Assembly (NCBI RefSeq): GCF_015319355.1
Contig: NZ_JADILU010000004.1
Coordinates: 372,001 to 436,000, forward strand
Source of the DNA: Psychroserpens luteus
GTDB lineage: Bacteria > Bacteroidota > Bacteroidia > Flavobacteriales > Flavobacteriaceae
DNA: 64,000 bases
Direction of reading: 5' to 3'
Shown here: in pieces, positions 28,491 through 38,999 of the stretch
How the letters are laid out: every line of letters begins with the position of its first letter
How positions within the stretch are numbered: the stretch's first letter is position 1
Program-made: the position numbers and the translations under genes
The notes under the pieces: model-generated
What the model saw: only the letters and a program-made list of their open reading frames with translations
Told to the model about the DNA's origin: nothing
The model's database searches: none

Positions 28491-28727
28491 TTATTGTTTT
28501 GGATATCGCTTCTGGATATCCCGAATCAAATACTCCAAACCATTCAATTTCAACTCATAAACCTGAGTCAGCATATCTCCTAATTTTCCCTTCGGAAATC
28601 CTTTATTGTGATACCAAACCACATAATACTCTGGTAAATCAATGAGGTAACGACCTTCATATTTACCAAATGGCATTTTGGTGTGTGCGAGTTTTATGAG
28701 GAAATTTTTGTCTGGTTGAACCATCAT
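28491..28727 (-). CDS. DUF3820 family protein
   Basis: This 78-residue protein is made up of the DUF3820 signature: KMPFGKYEGRYLIDLPEYYVVW, then NKGFPKGKLG. The family is small, often called quorum-sensing-regulated virulence factor-like. The same FGKHxGK-type module occurs at the C-terminus of ExoX-like exonucleases, including the one at 55594-56370 here, so a nucleic-acid-related role is possible. Two ATGs (28727 and 28724) are equally good starts. Confidence 0.85.
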   Translation of the reverse strand: MMVQPDKNFLIKLAHTKMPFGKYEGRYLIDLPEYYVVWYHNKGFPKGKLGDMLTQVYELKLNGLEYLIRDIQKRYPKQ

Positions 28728-28767
28728 TTGGGAAAAATCTAATTGTTTAGTTGTAAAGTCATATGAT

Positions 28768-28850
28768 TAACTCATGTCATTCCGAATGAATGCAATGAAG
28801 AGGAATCTCAAATCGTAAGATTTCAAAGATTTCTCATCAAAATGACAAAG
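28768..28850. repeat. Dispersed GTCATTCCGA...GAATCTC intergenic repeat
   Basis: Inverted halves TGTCATTCCGAATG...GAGGAATCTC and a degraded GATTTCTCATCAAAATGACA fill the spacer. It belongs to the family seen at 1798 and 3615. Confidence 0.55.
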
Positions 28851-28854
28851 AATT

Positions 28855-29397
28855 TTAATGCGATTTAAAGTCTTTGTATTTATCTAATTCAGTTTTTACA
28901 AATTTAGACCAAATAGCTTGTTGCTCCTTGTTTATTGAATTATTACTTTGAGTATCATAAGTATTTTGCATAATTGCTAGATTCTTATTGGCTTGCTCAT
29001 GTAAATCTCTAAGTTCTTGTTTAATATTTTTAGACACTTTTACTCTTGAGATTTTATAACGTAATTGCCTTACTTGAAGCTCTGTAATGTCAAAATGAAG
29101 TTGCTCATGTGCTAAAATATGATCATCACCTTTGTCTTTGAGGTACCATGATTTTTCCGGATAGAAATGCGCATGGACTTCTGCATTAAAATCAACATAC
29201 TCACCATTAGACTGACTTACAGAAAACGAAAATGTAATTCCAGAAGCTGTAACAGCAACAACATCTGTATCTCGTTCTGCTTCACCTTTAAAATCTGCCC
29301 AACTTAGTTTTTTGCTATCACTCCATGAAATGGTGACCTCTTCCGTTATGGCAGGTTTCAGAAGAAATAAAAAAATAATTAATAGTCGAGGTAACAT
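28855..29397 (-). CDS. DUF922 family putative zinc protease, exported
   Basis: The product has 180 residues with an N-terminal hydrophobic signal (about 1-18). The DUF922 domain has KLSWADFKG and a zinc-protease HExxH, H97-E-Q-L-H101. The rest is helical with heptads (VRQLRYKISRVKVSKNIKQE). DUF922 members are predicted secreted metalloproteases; activity is not proven. It is monocistronic, about 165 bases from the OsmC gene. That spacer holds no recognisable feature. Confidence 0.82.
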   Translation of the reverse strand: MLPRLLIIFLFLLKPAITEEVTISWSDSKKLSWADFKGEAERDTDVVAVTASGITFSFSVSQSNGEYVDFNAEVHAHFYPEKSWYLKDKGDDHILAHEQLHFDITELQVRQLRYKISRVKVSKNIKQELRDLHEQANKNLAIMQNTYDTQSNNSINKEQQAIWSKFVKTELDKYKDFKSH

Positions 29398-29561
29398 TTA
29401 GTTTGCATTATTTCCAGTTAAATTTTAGAATGATGTATTAATAAATTGAATTATTTTTAGTTTAGTCGAGGCTAAAAATCTAAGCATAGCCTTAGCTACG
29501 GTTCTATTTTCAAACGATGAATCAACTAAAAAGAAACAATTTATATACGTTATTTTAAGGT

Positions 29562-29972
29562 TTAATTGGAATTCGTCCAGTTAAACGTGATATCTTTTTC
29601 GATATCTGGATGTAAACTGTAATGCACAGGACAAGTAGTTGCGATACGTTCTAAAATTTTACGAGTTTTTGCGTCTGCCTCAAAAGGAAAGTCCAAAACC
29701 ACTTCTATTTTAGAAATTCGTCTGGGATCACTCGCCATCGTTTTGGTGACATGAGCAGTGGTTCCTTTCATATCAACTCCCATATCGTTGGCTTTGATTC
29801 CCATAACGGTAATCATACAACTTGCTAACCCTGTAGCAACAGTATCTGTAGGTGAAAACGCTTCTCCTTTACCATTATTGTCTACAGGTGCATCTGTTAG
29901 GAATGAATTATTAGATTTTAGGTGAACACTTTCTGTTCTTAAATTACCTAAGTAAGTTACTTTTGAGGTCAT
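29562..29972 (-). CDS. OsmC/Ohr family protein
   Basis: This 136-residue protein has the two conserved cysteines of the family: C52 (GLASCMITVMG) and C114 (ATTCPVHYSLH). The pair reduces organic hydroperoxides in Ohr/OsmC proteins. The N-terminal sequence is the YhfA-like OsmC subgroup seen in Bacteroidota rather than true Ohr. Its ATG overlaps by one base the stop of the LysM gene upstream, so the two are co-transcribed. Confidence 0.9.
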   Translation of the reverse strand: MTSKVTYLGNLRTESVHLKSNNSFLTDAPVDNNGKGEAFSPTDTVATGLASCMITVMGIKANDMGVDMKGTTAHVTKTMASDPRRISKIEVVLDFPFEADAKTRKILERIATTCPVHYSLHPDIEKDITFNWTNSN

Positions 29973-31879
29973 TATTTTGCTTCTACGATTATTAAGTCAT
30001 TATACTTCACAACGTAAACGGCTTCATTATAATAGCCTCCAAACATCTTTTTAGTATATCTAAATTTATTCTCTACGTACTCTGTTTCAATATCGCTAGA
30101 AGAGGCTTTATACAAATCATCTTCACTAGCAAGACGCAACAATAGATCTAGTGTTAAATCAAACCCTCTTACCGCATATTTATTTGGGCTCACGTTATAC
30201 TCACGTCTATAAGCTTTGATAAATGCATTTTTTGATGAACCAATATCTGCTGTTTTATTAACTGACGGATAATGAAACTTTAAGTTTGATAAATGGTAAT
30301 TAGAAATCTCTCTACCTTCAAAAGCTCTGTTTTTATCTGTTGTAAACAAAATAATCTCTTTGCCATTAGAAATCAAACCGTTGATCACACTAATAACGTT
30401 TGAAGCAAAACCTTCATTATCAGTTTCTAAAAACACAATGTTTTTTCCGTTTTTAAAGACATTTTCTAAATCTGTTTGATATATAAAATAGGCTTCTTTC
30501 CCTTTTTTATCTTTTCTAGAATAGATTTGTTTTGCTGATGGAAATTCAGTTTTTAACTTATCACTGATACGCTTGTGTTTTGAATCTGAAATAACGACCA
30601 TATGCTTAGGCAGTGAATCTGATTTCACGAAATTTATGATGGTATCTTCCAACAAATCACTTGAAGGCACACTTTGAAACACATTATCATACAACGTCGT
30701 AGGCATTGAAAATGGCGAAATAACAGGAATGTGATCTCTTTTTAATTCTGATGCGACACGATCTAAATTTTTTGGAACTAATGGTCCAATAACTGCATCA
30801 TACTCAGAAAAATCATTTGAACTTAAAATATTAGAAACCTCAGCTAATTGATTTCTCGTATCATACACTTTTAGATTTGTAGAAATCCCTAAACGTTTGG
30901 CAGAGTCTATTGCCATCAATGCTCCTGCATGAAAATCTAATGAGATAGATAATAATGCATCTTTTCTAATTGCTTTTTTAGTTTCTTCCACTTGATCAAC
31001 ATCAATTCTATCTGTACGATAAGGCAGCATTAACGCTATTTTTTTAACATTCAGATTTTTAAGATTATTTGATAAATTTGTGTTTACTAAATCTTCTACA
31101 TTAGTTGCAATTTTAACATCTGCAGGCACTTTTAAAACCATGCCTAATTTGAGTCCGGTTTCTTTCAATCCAGGATTCAAAGTCTCTAATTGCTCTTGGC
31201 TTACACCTAATTTTCTATCAAGTGCCATGTAACCTTCACTTTTTAAAACCGTGTAATAACTGTAATTTTCTTCTACAGCTTTCTCTTCGTTATTACTAAT
31301 ATTTGGTACATTTACTTCATCACCTGGTTGAAGTACTTCTTCAAGACCAGGATTTAATGCTTCTAATTGTGGTACAGTAATCCCAAATTTATAAGCCACT
31401 CTCCATTTACCTTCTTTTGGTAAAACGGTATACTTTTTTACAGTATTATTTAAAGATACCTGACTGTTAATTGTTTTAAATTTAGGAATCTTAATCTTAT
31501 CACCTTTACGTAAGTTTTCAGAATATAATCTTGTATTATACTTTTTAATATCTTCAATCTCAATATTATAATCTTTAGAAATACTATATAAAGTTTCCTT
31601 TCGCTTCACCCTATGGTTTTTAAACCCAACAACCTCTTTAACAGACTCTTTAATAGGATCATTCTTAACTCTTGTTGTAGGTATTATAAGAACCATATCT
31701 GGCTGTAATGTTGCTTTTGCATCTGGATTAAGCGCATAAATATCAAAAGGTGTGACCAAATATGACTTAGCAATACTTTCTATAGTTTCACCTTTTTTAA
31801 CCTTGTGCGTTTTATAACCTTGAGCTGCAACAGATAAGCTGCAAAACAAAACAACAATAATGAGAATGAGTTTTTTCAT
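29972..31879 (-). CDS. LysM-repeat protein fused to a periplasmic-binding-protein-like domain
   Basis: The 635-residue product has a signal peptide (ending AAAQG, about 1-20) and LysM-type modules at about 22-67, 87-132, 148-192 and 205-252. Each carries motifs like YKTHKVKKGETIESIAKSY and a closing VLIIPT-type strand. The C-terminal part (about 275-635) resembles type I periplasmic binding folds (IALMLPYRTDRID, YDAVIGPLVPKN). LysM binds peptidoglycan. The fusion is common in Bacteroidota and may tether a sensor or assembly factor to the wall; its ligand is unknown. Confidence 0.88.
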   Translation of the reverse strand: MKKLILIIVVLFCSLSVAAQGYKTHKVKKGETIESIAKSYLVTPFDIYALNPDAKATLQPDMVLIIPTTRVKNDPIKESVKEVVGFKNHRVKRKETLYSISKDYNIEIEDIKKYNTRLYSENLRKGDKIKIPKFKTINSQVSLNNTVKKYTVLPKEGKWRVAYKFGITVPQLEALNPGLEEVLQPGDEVNVPNISNNEEKAVEENYSYYTVLKSEGYMALDRKLGVSQEQLETLNPGLKETGLKLGMVLKVPADVKIATNVEDLVNTNLSNNLKNLNVKKIALMLPYRTDRIDVDQVEETKKAIRKDALLSISLDFHAGALMAIDSAKRLGISTNLKVYDTRNQLAEVSNILSSNDFSEYDAVIGPLVPKNLDRVASELKRDHIPVISPFSMPTTLYDNVFQSVPSSDLLEDTIINFVKSDSLPKHMVVISDSKHKRISDKLKTEFPSAKQIYSRKDKKGKEAYFIYQTDLENVFKNGKNIVFLETDNEGFASNVISVINGLISNGKEIILFTTDKNRAFEGREISNYHLSNLKFHYPSVNKTADIGSSKNAFIKAYRREYNVSPNKYAVRGFDLTLDLLLRLASEDDLYKASSSDIETEYVENKFRYTKKMFGGYYNEAVYVVKYNDLIIVEAK

Positions 31880-32109
31880 TTATATATTTATTACTGAATT
31901 CCCTTTTCTTCGGAAATTTTAATTACCTAATATTTTGAAAGCTATTAACAGCTTAGTTTTTAGTTTTCTAATTCTCTACTTTCATTCTTTCACTTAGCTT
32001 CCGAAGTGAAAAAGGATTGATTTAATTTCCCCAACCGAAGTCAGGACTGATTTTTTTTAGCCTAAGGTTTTACTTTTTCAACTATAAGATTTCCGCTTTC
32101 GCAGGAATA
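31880..32109. other. Spacer between guaA and the LysM gene
   Basis: This spacer carries CTTCGGAA octamers at 31908 and near 32000, and a GATTTCCGC...GCAGGAAT fragment (about 32088-32108) related to the common flavobacterial GAAAGCGGGAATC repeat. No gene is visible. Confidence 0.4.
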
Positions 32110-33645
32110 TTATTCCCATTCAATAGTTGCTGGTGGTTTTGAACTTATATCATACACCACACGATTTACACCTTTTACTTTATTTATAATCTCGTTTGAG
32201 GTTTTTTGCAAAAATTCATACGGAAGGTTAACCCAATCGGCAGTCATTCCATCTGTACTTTCTACTGCTCTTAACGCGACACATTTTTCGTAGGTTCTTT
32301 CGTCTCCCATCACTCCTACACTATTCACAGGAAGCAACATGGCTCCTGCTTGCCAAACTTTATCGTATAAATTCCAAGATTTTAAATTGTCAATAAAAAC
32401 AGCATCAACCTCTTGTAATATACGAACTTTTTCAGGAGTGATATCTCCCAAAATTCTAATTGCTAATCCTGGTCCAGGAAAAGGATGACGACCTAAAATA
32501 TCTTTATCCATTCCCATAGAAGCACCTACACGACGAACTTCGTCTTTAAACAACGCTCTTAAAGGTTCTACTATTTTCAATTTCATATAATCTGGCAATC
32601 CTCCAACATTATGATGACTTTTAATTGTTGCACTTGGTCCTCCTGTTGCAGATACACTTTCTATAACATCAGGATAAATAGTACCTTGAGCTAACCATTT
32701 TACATCTTCTATAAGATGTGCTTCATCATCAAAAACTTCAATGAACGCGTTACCTATCGCTTTTCTTTTCAACTCAGGATCGCTAACATCTTTCAAAGCA
32801 TCCAAAAAGCGTGCCGAAGCATCAACACCTTTAACGTTAAGTCCCATGCCTTCGTATTGCTCAAGTACACTTGAGTATTCGTTTTTACGAAGTAAACCAT
32901 TATTTACGAAAATACAGTATAGGTTTTTCCCTATGGCTTTATGTAATAATATGGCTGCAACAGATGAATCTACACCTCCAGACAATCCTAAAACGACTTT
33001 ATCGTTTCCTAATTGTGCTTTAAGTGCTTCTACCGTTTCATCAACAAACGAATCTGGTGTCCAATCTTGATCTAATTGAGCGATATGTACTAAGAAATTT
33101 TCTAATAATTGTTTCCCATCTGTAGAGTGATATACTTCTGGATGAAATTGAATTGCATACGTTTTTTCGCCTTCAATTTTAAAAGCTGCATTTTCTACAT
33201 CATGCGTACTTGCTAATAAAACTCCGTTAGTTGGTAATTGTTTGATGGTATCACTATGACTCATCCAAACCTGACTTCCTTTAGAAATACCTGTAAAGAA
33301 ATCTTCGTCTTGTTTTACAAAACTCAAATTAGCTCTACCATATTCTCTGGTGTTAGATTCTGCTACTTTACCTCCAGAAAAATGTGCCAAATACTGAGCG
33401 CCATAACAAACAGCGAGCATTGGTTTTTTACCTCGAATTTGGGTAAGGTCTGGATGTAAAACATCTTCTCCTCTAACCGAATTTGGGCTACCAGAAAGAA
33501 TGACAGCTTTAAAACTCTCAGAATCTACAGGAATTTTGTTGAATGGATGAATTTCGCAATAGATGTTTAACTCTCTAACGCGACGTGCAATAAGTTGTGT
33601 GTATTGCGAACCGAAATCTAAAATAAGGACTTTGTTGTGTTGCAT
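32110..33645 (-). CDS. guaA: GMP synthase (glutamine-hydrolysing)
   Basis: From the ATG at 33645 the product has 511 residues; a seven-codon upstream extension is possible but unlike the family start [17 protein letters not shown]. The class I amidotransferase domain (about 1-190) has the nucleophile in AVCYGAQY and His/Glu in QFHPEVYH. The ATP-pyrophosphatase domain follows with SGGVDSS, and the C-terminal dimerisation domain includes [16 protein letters not shown] and the final KPPATIEWE. It makes GMP from XMP, glutamine and ATP. All signatures are intact. Confidence 0.97.
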   Translation of the reverse strand: MQHNKVLILDFGSQYTQLIARRVRELNIYCEIHPFNKIPVDSESFKAVILSGSPNSVRGEDVLHPDLTQIRGKKPMLAVCYGAQYLAHFSGGKVAESNTREYGRANLSFVKQDEDFFTGISKGSQVWMSHSDTIKQLPTNGVLLASTHDVENAAFKIEGEKTYAIQFHPEVYHSTDGKQLLENFLVHIAQLDQDWTPDSFVDETVEALKAQLGNDKVVLGLSGGVDSSVAAILLHKAIGKNLYCIFVNNGLLRKNEYSSVLEQYEGMGLNVKGVDASARFLDALKDVSDPELKRKAIGNAFIEVFDDEAHLIEDVKWLAQGTIYPDVIESVSATGGPSATIKSHHNVGGLPDYMKLKIVEPLRALFKDEVRRVGASMGMDKDILGRHPFPGPGLAIRILGDITPEKVRILQEVDAVFIDNLKSWNLYDKVWQAGAMLLPVNSVGVMGDERTYEKCVALRAVESTDGMTADWVNLPYEFLQKTSNEIINKVKGVNRVVYDISSKPPATIEWE

Positions 33646-33700
33646 GTGCAAAAGTAATAATTGCATCCAAAATTAAAACTAGAATCCAACAATTTTTACA

Positions 33701-35302
33701 CTAAATTGTTAACACTAAAAACTCACCTTTTAAAGGTTCTAAAGTTTCTATTAACTTCGGAATAAGCGCATCGCCATATTCTAAATAAAACTCAGAGAAA
33801 TTCATATTACGTTCTTGTAAACTTTGACGAGGAAATAAATCATCTTGTAATATTGTGACACGTTCTAAATAATCACTCAACTTTCGTTTTTGTGCTTTTA
33901 GTAATCTGCTTTCAAGGTTTTCGAGTCCGTTGATTTGCTTAACTTCCTGAGCTTTAACAGCACCAACAAAGGATTCATCTGTTTGCTCTGCGATTTTATA
34001 TAAATCTTTAAATTGTTGTTCTAAATGTGCTTTTTGCGACGAAAAATCTATATCTATTTTAGAAACTTGCTTGGTAACTTTAGTTCGCAGTTGATTCTGT
34101 TTTAAAAATAAATCACTGATTGAAACTTCTAATTTATCGAGTTTTTCTTTTTGCTTATCGGTCATCATCAAAACTGAATTCCGAAGTAATAACATAGGAA
34201 ACACAACGTTTTGCGCTTCAAAATTAGATTTGAGTTGTAGCCAATACGCTAACTCTCCTCCTCCTCCAATGTAACAGAGGTTTGGCAAAATCACTTCTTG
34301 AAATAAAGGTCGCATAATCACATTAGGAGAAAAACGTTCAGGGTGCTCTACGAGCTCTTTTTGTATCTCACTCTTGCTCCAAGACATCTTTGTGTTTAGA
34401 ACTTTGTAAATTCCGTTGGTTTCTACAATGCGCTCTCTTACATCTTTTGTGATGTAGAACAAATTAATCTCTCTTGGATTGACTTGAATTTTATATTTAT
34501 CGGAAAGTTTATTGAGCTTTTCGTTTGCTTGAGATACTTTATCAAAAGATGTTTGATTCACCAATTCGTCTTCTGCATAAGGTAAAAACAAACGCTTTAA
34601 ATCGGTATCATTACCATCAACAATCACCAAACCGTAATCCTTGAACAATTCATTAACCAAATAATACATGGCATCGGTTAAATTTTGATGTTCTAAATAA
34701 GCGTTTTTGAATAATTGTTTTAGAGTTTCTGCATTAGTCGTTTTGTTTAATTGACTGGCAAAAACTTCAAAAACCTTATCCAATCCGTCGAGTTCTAATT
34801 CTCCAACAGCTCCAGAAGCTTCACGATTCCATTGTACTTTTCGTCCGCGGAAATTAAAAAAATTGATTTCCTCAAAATCATGATCTTCGGTTGCCATCCA
34901 ATAAATAGGCACAAAGTTTTGATTAGGATATGCTGCTTTTAACTGCGTACACAAATTAATGGTAGAAATAATTTTATAGAAAAAATAAAGTGGCCCAGTA
35001 AACAAATTAAGTTGGTGACCTGTCGTAACTGTAAACGTATTATTATCGCTTAATAAATCGATATTGTTTTTAGTAGCTTCGGAAATATCAACTGAAGCAT
35101 ATTGGTTTTTTAAAGACTTTACTAAAACCGTTCTCGTTTCCGAAGAAAAAGAACCTTGCTTTTCTTCAATTTGAGCTTTAAAATTTTCAAGCTTTGGAAA
35201 CCGATTATAGAACGATTTTAAATCGTTGTTTTCATCTAAATAATCACATATTAAAGAAGAGAAATAGTTGGTTTCTCTAAACGGAATATAGTCTGTTGGC
35301 AT
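33701..35302 (-). CDS. bshC: Bacillithiol biosynthesis cysteine-adding enzyme BshC
   Basis: The 533-residue protein matches BshC throughout. It has an N-terminal Rossmann core with FTVTTGHQLNLFTGPLYFFYKI and PIYWMATEDHDFEEINFF, a helical coiled-coil segment at about 375-475, and a C-terminal NMNFSEFYLEYG. BshC adds cysteine to glucosaminyl-malate in the last step of bacillithiol synthesis. BshA and BshB are not in the window. ATG at 35302; divergent from the M14 peptidase gene. Confidence 0.93.
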   Translation of the reverse strand: MPTDYIPFRETNYFSSLICDYLDENNDLKSFYNRFPKLENFKAQIEEKQGSFSSETRTVLVKSLKNQYASVDISEATKNNIDLLSDNNTFTVTTGHQLNLFTGPLYFFYKIISTINLCTQLKAAYPNQNFVPIYWMATEDHDFEEINFFNFRGRKVQWNREASGAVGELELDGLDKVFEVFASQLNKTTNAETLKQLFKNAYLEHQNLTDAMYYLVNELFKDYGLVIVDGNDTDLKRLFLPYAEDELVNQTSFDKVSQANEKLNKLSDKYKIQVNPREINLFYITKDVRERIVETNGIYKVLNTKMSWSKSEIQKELVEHPERFSPNVIMRPLFQEVILPNLCYIGGGGELAYWLQLKSNFEAQNVVFPMLLLRNSVLMMTDKQKEKLDKLEVSISDLFLKQNQLRTKVTKQVSKIDIDFSSQKAHLEQQFKDLYKIAEQTDESFVGAVKAQEVKQINGLENLESRLLKAQKRKLSDYLERVTILQDDLFPRQSLQERNMNFSEFYLEYGDALIPKLIETLEPLKGEFLVLTI

Positions 35303-35384
35303 AGTTATAGTTCAATTCTAGCGTAAAGATAAGCTTCTTCATTTTTTTTAAGTCCTAAATTTTAGTTAATTGATATTGACTTGC

Positions 35385-35392
35385 TATCTTTA
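35385..35392 (+). promoter_or_regulatory. Possible -7 promoter element (TATCTTTA)
   Basis: The octamer differs from TAnnTTTG only in the last base and lies 33 bases before the ATG of the M14 peptidase gene. The -33 position is poor. Confidence 0.3.
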
Positions 35393-35424
35393 CTCAATAT
35401 CACAACTCATTTAGATTTTAATTT

Positions 35425-37914
35425 ATGAATAAGTCATTCGCTTTTATCCTCGCATTCGTTTGTTCTGTCTCAATTTTTGCTCAAAACCTACAATCACCTT
35501 CTGAATTTTTAGGTTATGACATTGGAACCAAATTCTCCAGACATCACCAAGTTCTTGATTATTTTGAACATGTAGAAAACCAGTTCCCTAAGCAAGTAAA
35601 ATTAGAGCAATATGGTGAAACTAATGAGAGACGAAAGTTGATGTTAGCGTTTGTTTCTTCCGAAGAAAACATGAAAAACCTAGAGCAAATAAGAGAAAAC
35701 AATCTCAAAAATGCTGGAATTTTAAAAGGCACATCAACTACAAATGATATTGCGATTGTATGGTTGAGTTATAACGTGCATGGTAATGAAGCGTCGAGTA
35801 CAGAAGCGTCTATGTTGACAATTTACAAATTGCTCACAGAGAATGCAGACTATTTAAAAAATACGGTTGTGATTATTGACCCTTGTATTAATCCAGATGG
35901 TCGTGATCGTTACGTGAATTGGTATAATGAAACTGCGAGCGTGCCTTATGATATTGACCAACAAGCTAGCGAACATAGTGAACCTTGGCCTGGAGGACGA
36001 CCAAACCATTATTTGTTTGATTTAAATAGAGATTGGGCTTGGGCAACGCAAGTAGAAACGCAAGCGCGATTAAAAGTGTACAACAAATGGATGCCTCATA
36101 TTCATGTCGATTTTCATGAGCAAGGGATTAATGAACCTTATTATTTTGCTCCTGCTGCCGAACCTTTTCATGAAATTATTAGCGATTGGCAACGCGATTT
36201 CCAAACACAAATTGGAAAAAACCATGCCAAATATTTTGATGCCGAAGGTTGGTTATATTTCACTCGCGAGCGTTTTGATTTATTGTATCCAAGTTATGGT
36301 GACACCTACCCAACGTATATGGGAGCGATTGGAATGACGTATGAACAAGGTGGTCATGGACGTGCTGGATTAGGAATTTTAAATGATGAAGGTGATGAAT
36401 TAACTTTAATTGATCGATTGACACATCATACAGTTTCGGGATTATCTACGGTAGAAATTTCTTCTAAAAATGCAAAGCAATTAAACACAGAGTTTGGTAA
36501 GTATTTTGATAACTCGAAGCTTTTATATAAGAGTTATGTTCTGCAAGGAAATAAAGACAAAATTGAAAGTTTAACGCAATTATTAGATCAACATGAGATT
36601 TCTTATGGTTTTGCTCAAGGCGGAAAAGTAACTGGTTTTAACTATTCATCTTCTAAACAAGGTCAATTAAACACAACACAAAAAGATTTGGTGGTGAGCA
36701 CCAACCAACCTAAAGGCAAAATGGTCAAAGTACTATTTGAACCTAATACTAAATTAAGCGATTCATTGACTTATGATATTACTGCCTGGAATATTCCTTA
36801 TGCTTATGGTTTGGATGCTGTGGCTAGTAAAAGCTTAGTTTCAACTGCTGCAGTTGGTAAAACACCACAACTAAACACAAAAAACACATCTGCGACTGGA
36901 TATGTGCTTAAGTGGAATTCTTTACAAGACGCACAGTTTTTAAGTGACATATTAAAGCAAGGCATCAAAGTACGTTTTACCGAAAAACCGTTTACTGCTC
37001 AAGGTCAAACTTATGAACGTGGTTCACTTATTATTGTTCGTGGTGATAATAAAAAAGTAGACAATTTTGATGATAAATTAGTATCTACAGGAAATGAACA
37101 TTCACGAGTTTTAAATGCAATCACTTCTGGCTTCTCAACCTCTGGACCAGATTTTGGATCTCCTGATATTAAGTTGGTGAATCCGCCAAAAATCGCAATG
37201 CTCTCTGGAGATTATACATCCTCTTTAAGTTATGGTGCATTATGGCACTTTTTTGAACAACAGCTTCACTATCCTGTGACATCTATAAATACAGATAATT
37301 TATCTCGCACCAACTTATCAAAGTATAATGTATTGATTATGCCAAACGGTTATTATGGAGGCTTTTTAAATGAAAATCTAACAGATAAAATTAAAACCTG
37401 GATTCAAGCTGGCGGAAAACTCATCGCTATTGATGGTGCTTTAAACACTTTTGCTGGAAAAGATGGTTTTGGATTGAAACGCAATGTGGCTGATTCAACT
37501 CAAGAAGAAAAACAAAACAAGACCATTAAATATGCAGATAGAGAACGTGACAATACTAAAAACTTAATCACAGGAGCTGTTTTTAAAACAGATGTTGATA
37601 ATACACACCCAATGGCTTTTGGTTATGACGATCACTATTTTACTTTAAAACTAGGAAGTTCTTCTTATAGCCTATTAGATAACGGTTACAACGTAGCCTA
37701 TCTTGGTGATAATTCTAAAAACGTTTCTGGTTTTGCTGGGCAAGAAGCACTTAAAAAATTAGACAACTCTTTAATTTTTGGCGAGCAACGTATAGGAAGA
37801 GGAAGTGTAATTTACATGGTAGACAATGTGATGTTTAGAAGTTTTTGGGAAAACGGGAAACTGTTTTTAGTGAATTCTATCTTTTTTGTGAATAATAATT
37901 TGATAGAATTATAA
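35425..37914 (+). CDS. Secreted M14-family zinc carboxypeptidase
   Basis: This is an 829-residue protein with a signal peptide (1-19, ending SIFAQ). The M14 catalytic domain (about 35-370) carries the zinc ligands H119 and E122 (NVHGNE), the NPDGRDRY substrate loop (156-163) and the third ligand H231 (VDFHEQG). The rest includes a glutamine amidotransferase-like beta-alpha region (LNKYNVLIMPNGYYGGF near 625-645), as in other large Bacteroidota M14 proteins. It should degrade peptides in the periplasm or outside; no T9SS domain is seen. Confidence 0.92.
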   Translation: MNKSFAFILAFVCSVSIFAQNLQSPSEFLGYDIGTKFSRHHQVLDYFEHVENQFPKQVKLEQYGETNERRKLMLAFVSSEENMKNLEQIRENNLKNAGILKGTSTTNDIAIVWLSYNVHGNEASSTEASMLTIYKLLTENADYLKNTVVIIDPCINPDGRDRYVNWYNETASVPYDIDQQASEHSEPWPGGRPNHYLFDLNRDWAWATQVETQARLKVYNKWMPHIHVDFHEQGINEPYYFAPAAEPFHEIISDWQRDFQTQIGKNHAKYFDAEGWLYFTRERFDLLYPSYGDTYPTYMGAIGMTYEQGGHGRAGLGILNDEGDELTLIDRLTHHTVSGLSTVEISSKNAKQLNTEFGKYFDNSKLLYKSYVLQGNKDKIESLTQLLDQHEISYGFAQGGKVTGFNYSSSKQGQLNTTQKDLVVSTNQPKGKMVKVLFEPNTKLSDSLTYDITAWNIPYAYGLDAVASKSLVSTAAVGKTPQLNTKNTSATGYVLKWNSLQDAQFLSDILKQGIKVRFTEKPFTAQGQTYERGSLIIVRGDNKKVDNFDDKLVSTGNEHSRVLNAITSGFSTSGPDFGSPDIKLVNPPKIAMLSGDYTSSLSYGALWHFFEQQLHYPVTSINTDNLSRTNLSKYNVLIMPNGYYGGFLNENLTDKIKTWIQAGGKLIAIDGALNTFAGKDGFGLKRNVADSTQEEKQNKTIKYADRERDNTKNLITGAVFKTDVDNTHPMAFGYDDHYFTLKLGSSSYSLLDNGYNVAYLGDNSKNVSGFAGQEALKKLDNSLIFGEQRIGRGSVIYMVDNVMFRSFWENGKLFLVNSIFFVNNNLIEL

Positions 37915-38090
37915 GATCAATCTTGATATGTTTTCTTCGGAAATTTTAAGTTATAACTTCATATATTCTTGCATAGTAATTTAAAAATCAAATCCTGAAA
38001 GAAGCACTTTATCATATAAAAACAGATGACAACCAAACCATTGCGCTTTGGAAACTAAACTCTGAAAAAATATTAGATAAACATATTTTT

Positions 38091-38837
38091 TTGACTCACG
38101 GGACATTTTCAAACAGAAAAATATGTGATGGGATTGCATCTTATTTAGCAGAAAAAGGATTTACGTGTTGGATCATGGAATGGCGAAATCACGGAAAAAG
38201 CTCAAAAACCAAACAGAAGTTTAATTTTGAGACTATTGCTAAGTTTGACCTCAAATCAACATTTGATTTTCTTTTTGAAATTCAGAATATAAAAAACATC
38301 GATTGTTTGACTCATAGTGGTGGTGGAATCATTTTAACAATGTGTTTAATAAACAATCCTAACTACAATGAAAAAATTAATAGTATTACTTTTTTTGGAG
38401 TACAAGCTTTTGGAGCTGGAGAGAAATTAAGTAATAGAATAAAAATCTTGGCGAGCAAATACGTAACTGCATTGTTAGGAAAAGTGCCTTCAAAAACTGC
38501 GGGTTCAACAGAACATAACGAAAGTTATCACACTATGAAACAGTGGTTTGATTGGAATCTAAAAAAGAATTTTATTGGAGAACATGGTTTCGACTATTTA
38601 AAAGAAATGAATCAAATTAAGATTCCAATATTATCAATTTGCGCTAAAGGAGATCGTTTTATAGCTCCAAAAGAAGGTTGTGAACAGTTTTTAAATGCAT
38701 TTGAAAACGAAAAGAACATTCTACTTTTCTATTCTAAAGAGAATGGAAATTTAGAAAACTATAATCACAGTCGGATTTTAAAATCTAAAAACTCAAGAAA
38801 AGAAATATGGCCCATTGTAGAAGATTGGATTTCTTAA
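38091..38837 (+). CDS. Alpha/beta hydrolase; start uncertain
   Basis: From the TTG at 38091 the product has 248 residues, beginning at the oxyanion strand (LTHGTFSNRK). The nucleophile motif is THSGGG (Ser near 84), an acidic residue lies in AKGDRF and a His near the end in YNHSR. The same frame stays open back to about 37980 and encodes a typical first strand (ALYHIKTDDNQTIALWK). That stretch has no ATG, GTG or TTG, only a CTG at 37995. Either a non-standard start is used or the 5' end is altered. Substrate unknown. Confidence 0.8.
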   Translation: MTHGTFSNRKICDGIASYLAEKGFTCWIMEWRNHGKSSKTKQKFNFETIAKFDLKSTFDFLFEIQNIKNIDCLTHSGGGIILTMCLINNPNYNEKINSITFFGVQAFGAGEKLSNRIKILASKYVTALLGKVPSKTAGSTEHNESYHTMKQWFDWNLKKNFIGEHGFDYLKEMNQIKIPILSICAKGDRFIAPKEGCEQFLNAFENEKNILLFYSKENGNLENYNHSRILKSKNSRKEIWPIVEDWIS

Positions 38838-38999
38838 ATTAACTGCTTGTGCTAACCAACTTAAGAATCGTTGTAATCCCAAGGATCTATAGATTCTCTA
38901 TTTCATTTAATTTTGCTAAATTAGTACATACTCAAAGCCAACAGTAATTTGGTTCGTTTGATTTTTCTACGGAAATCCTATAACACAAGACCCTTACTT

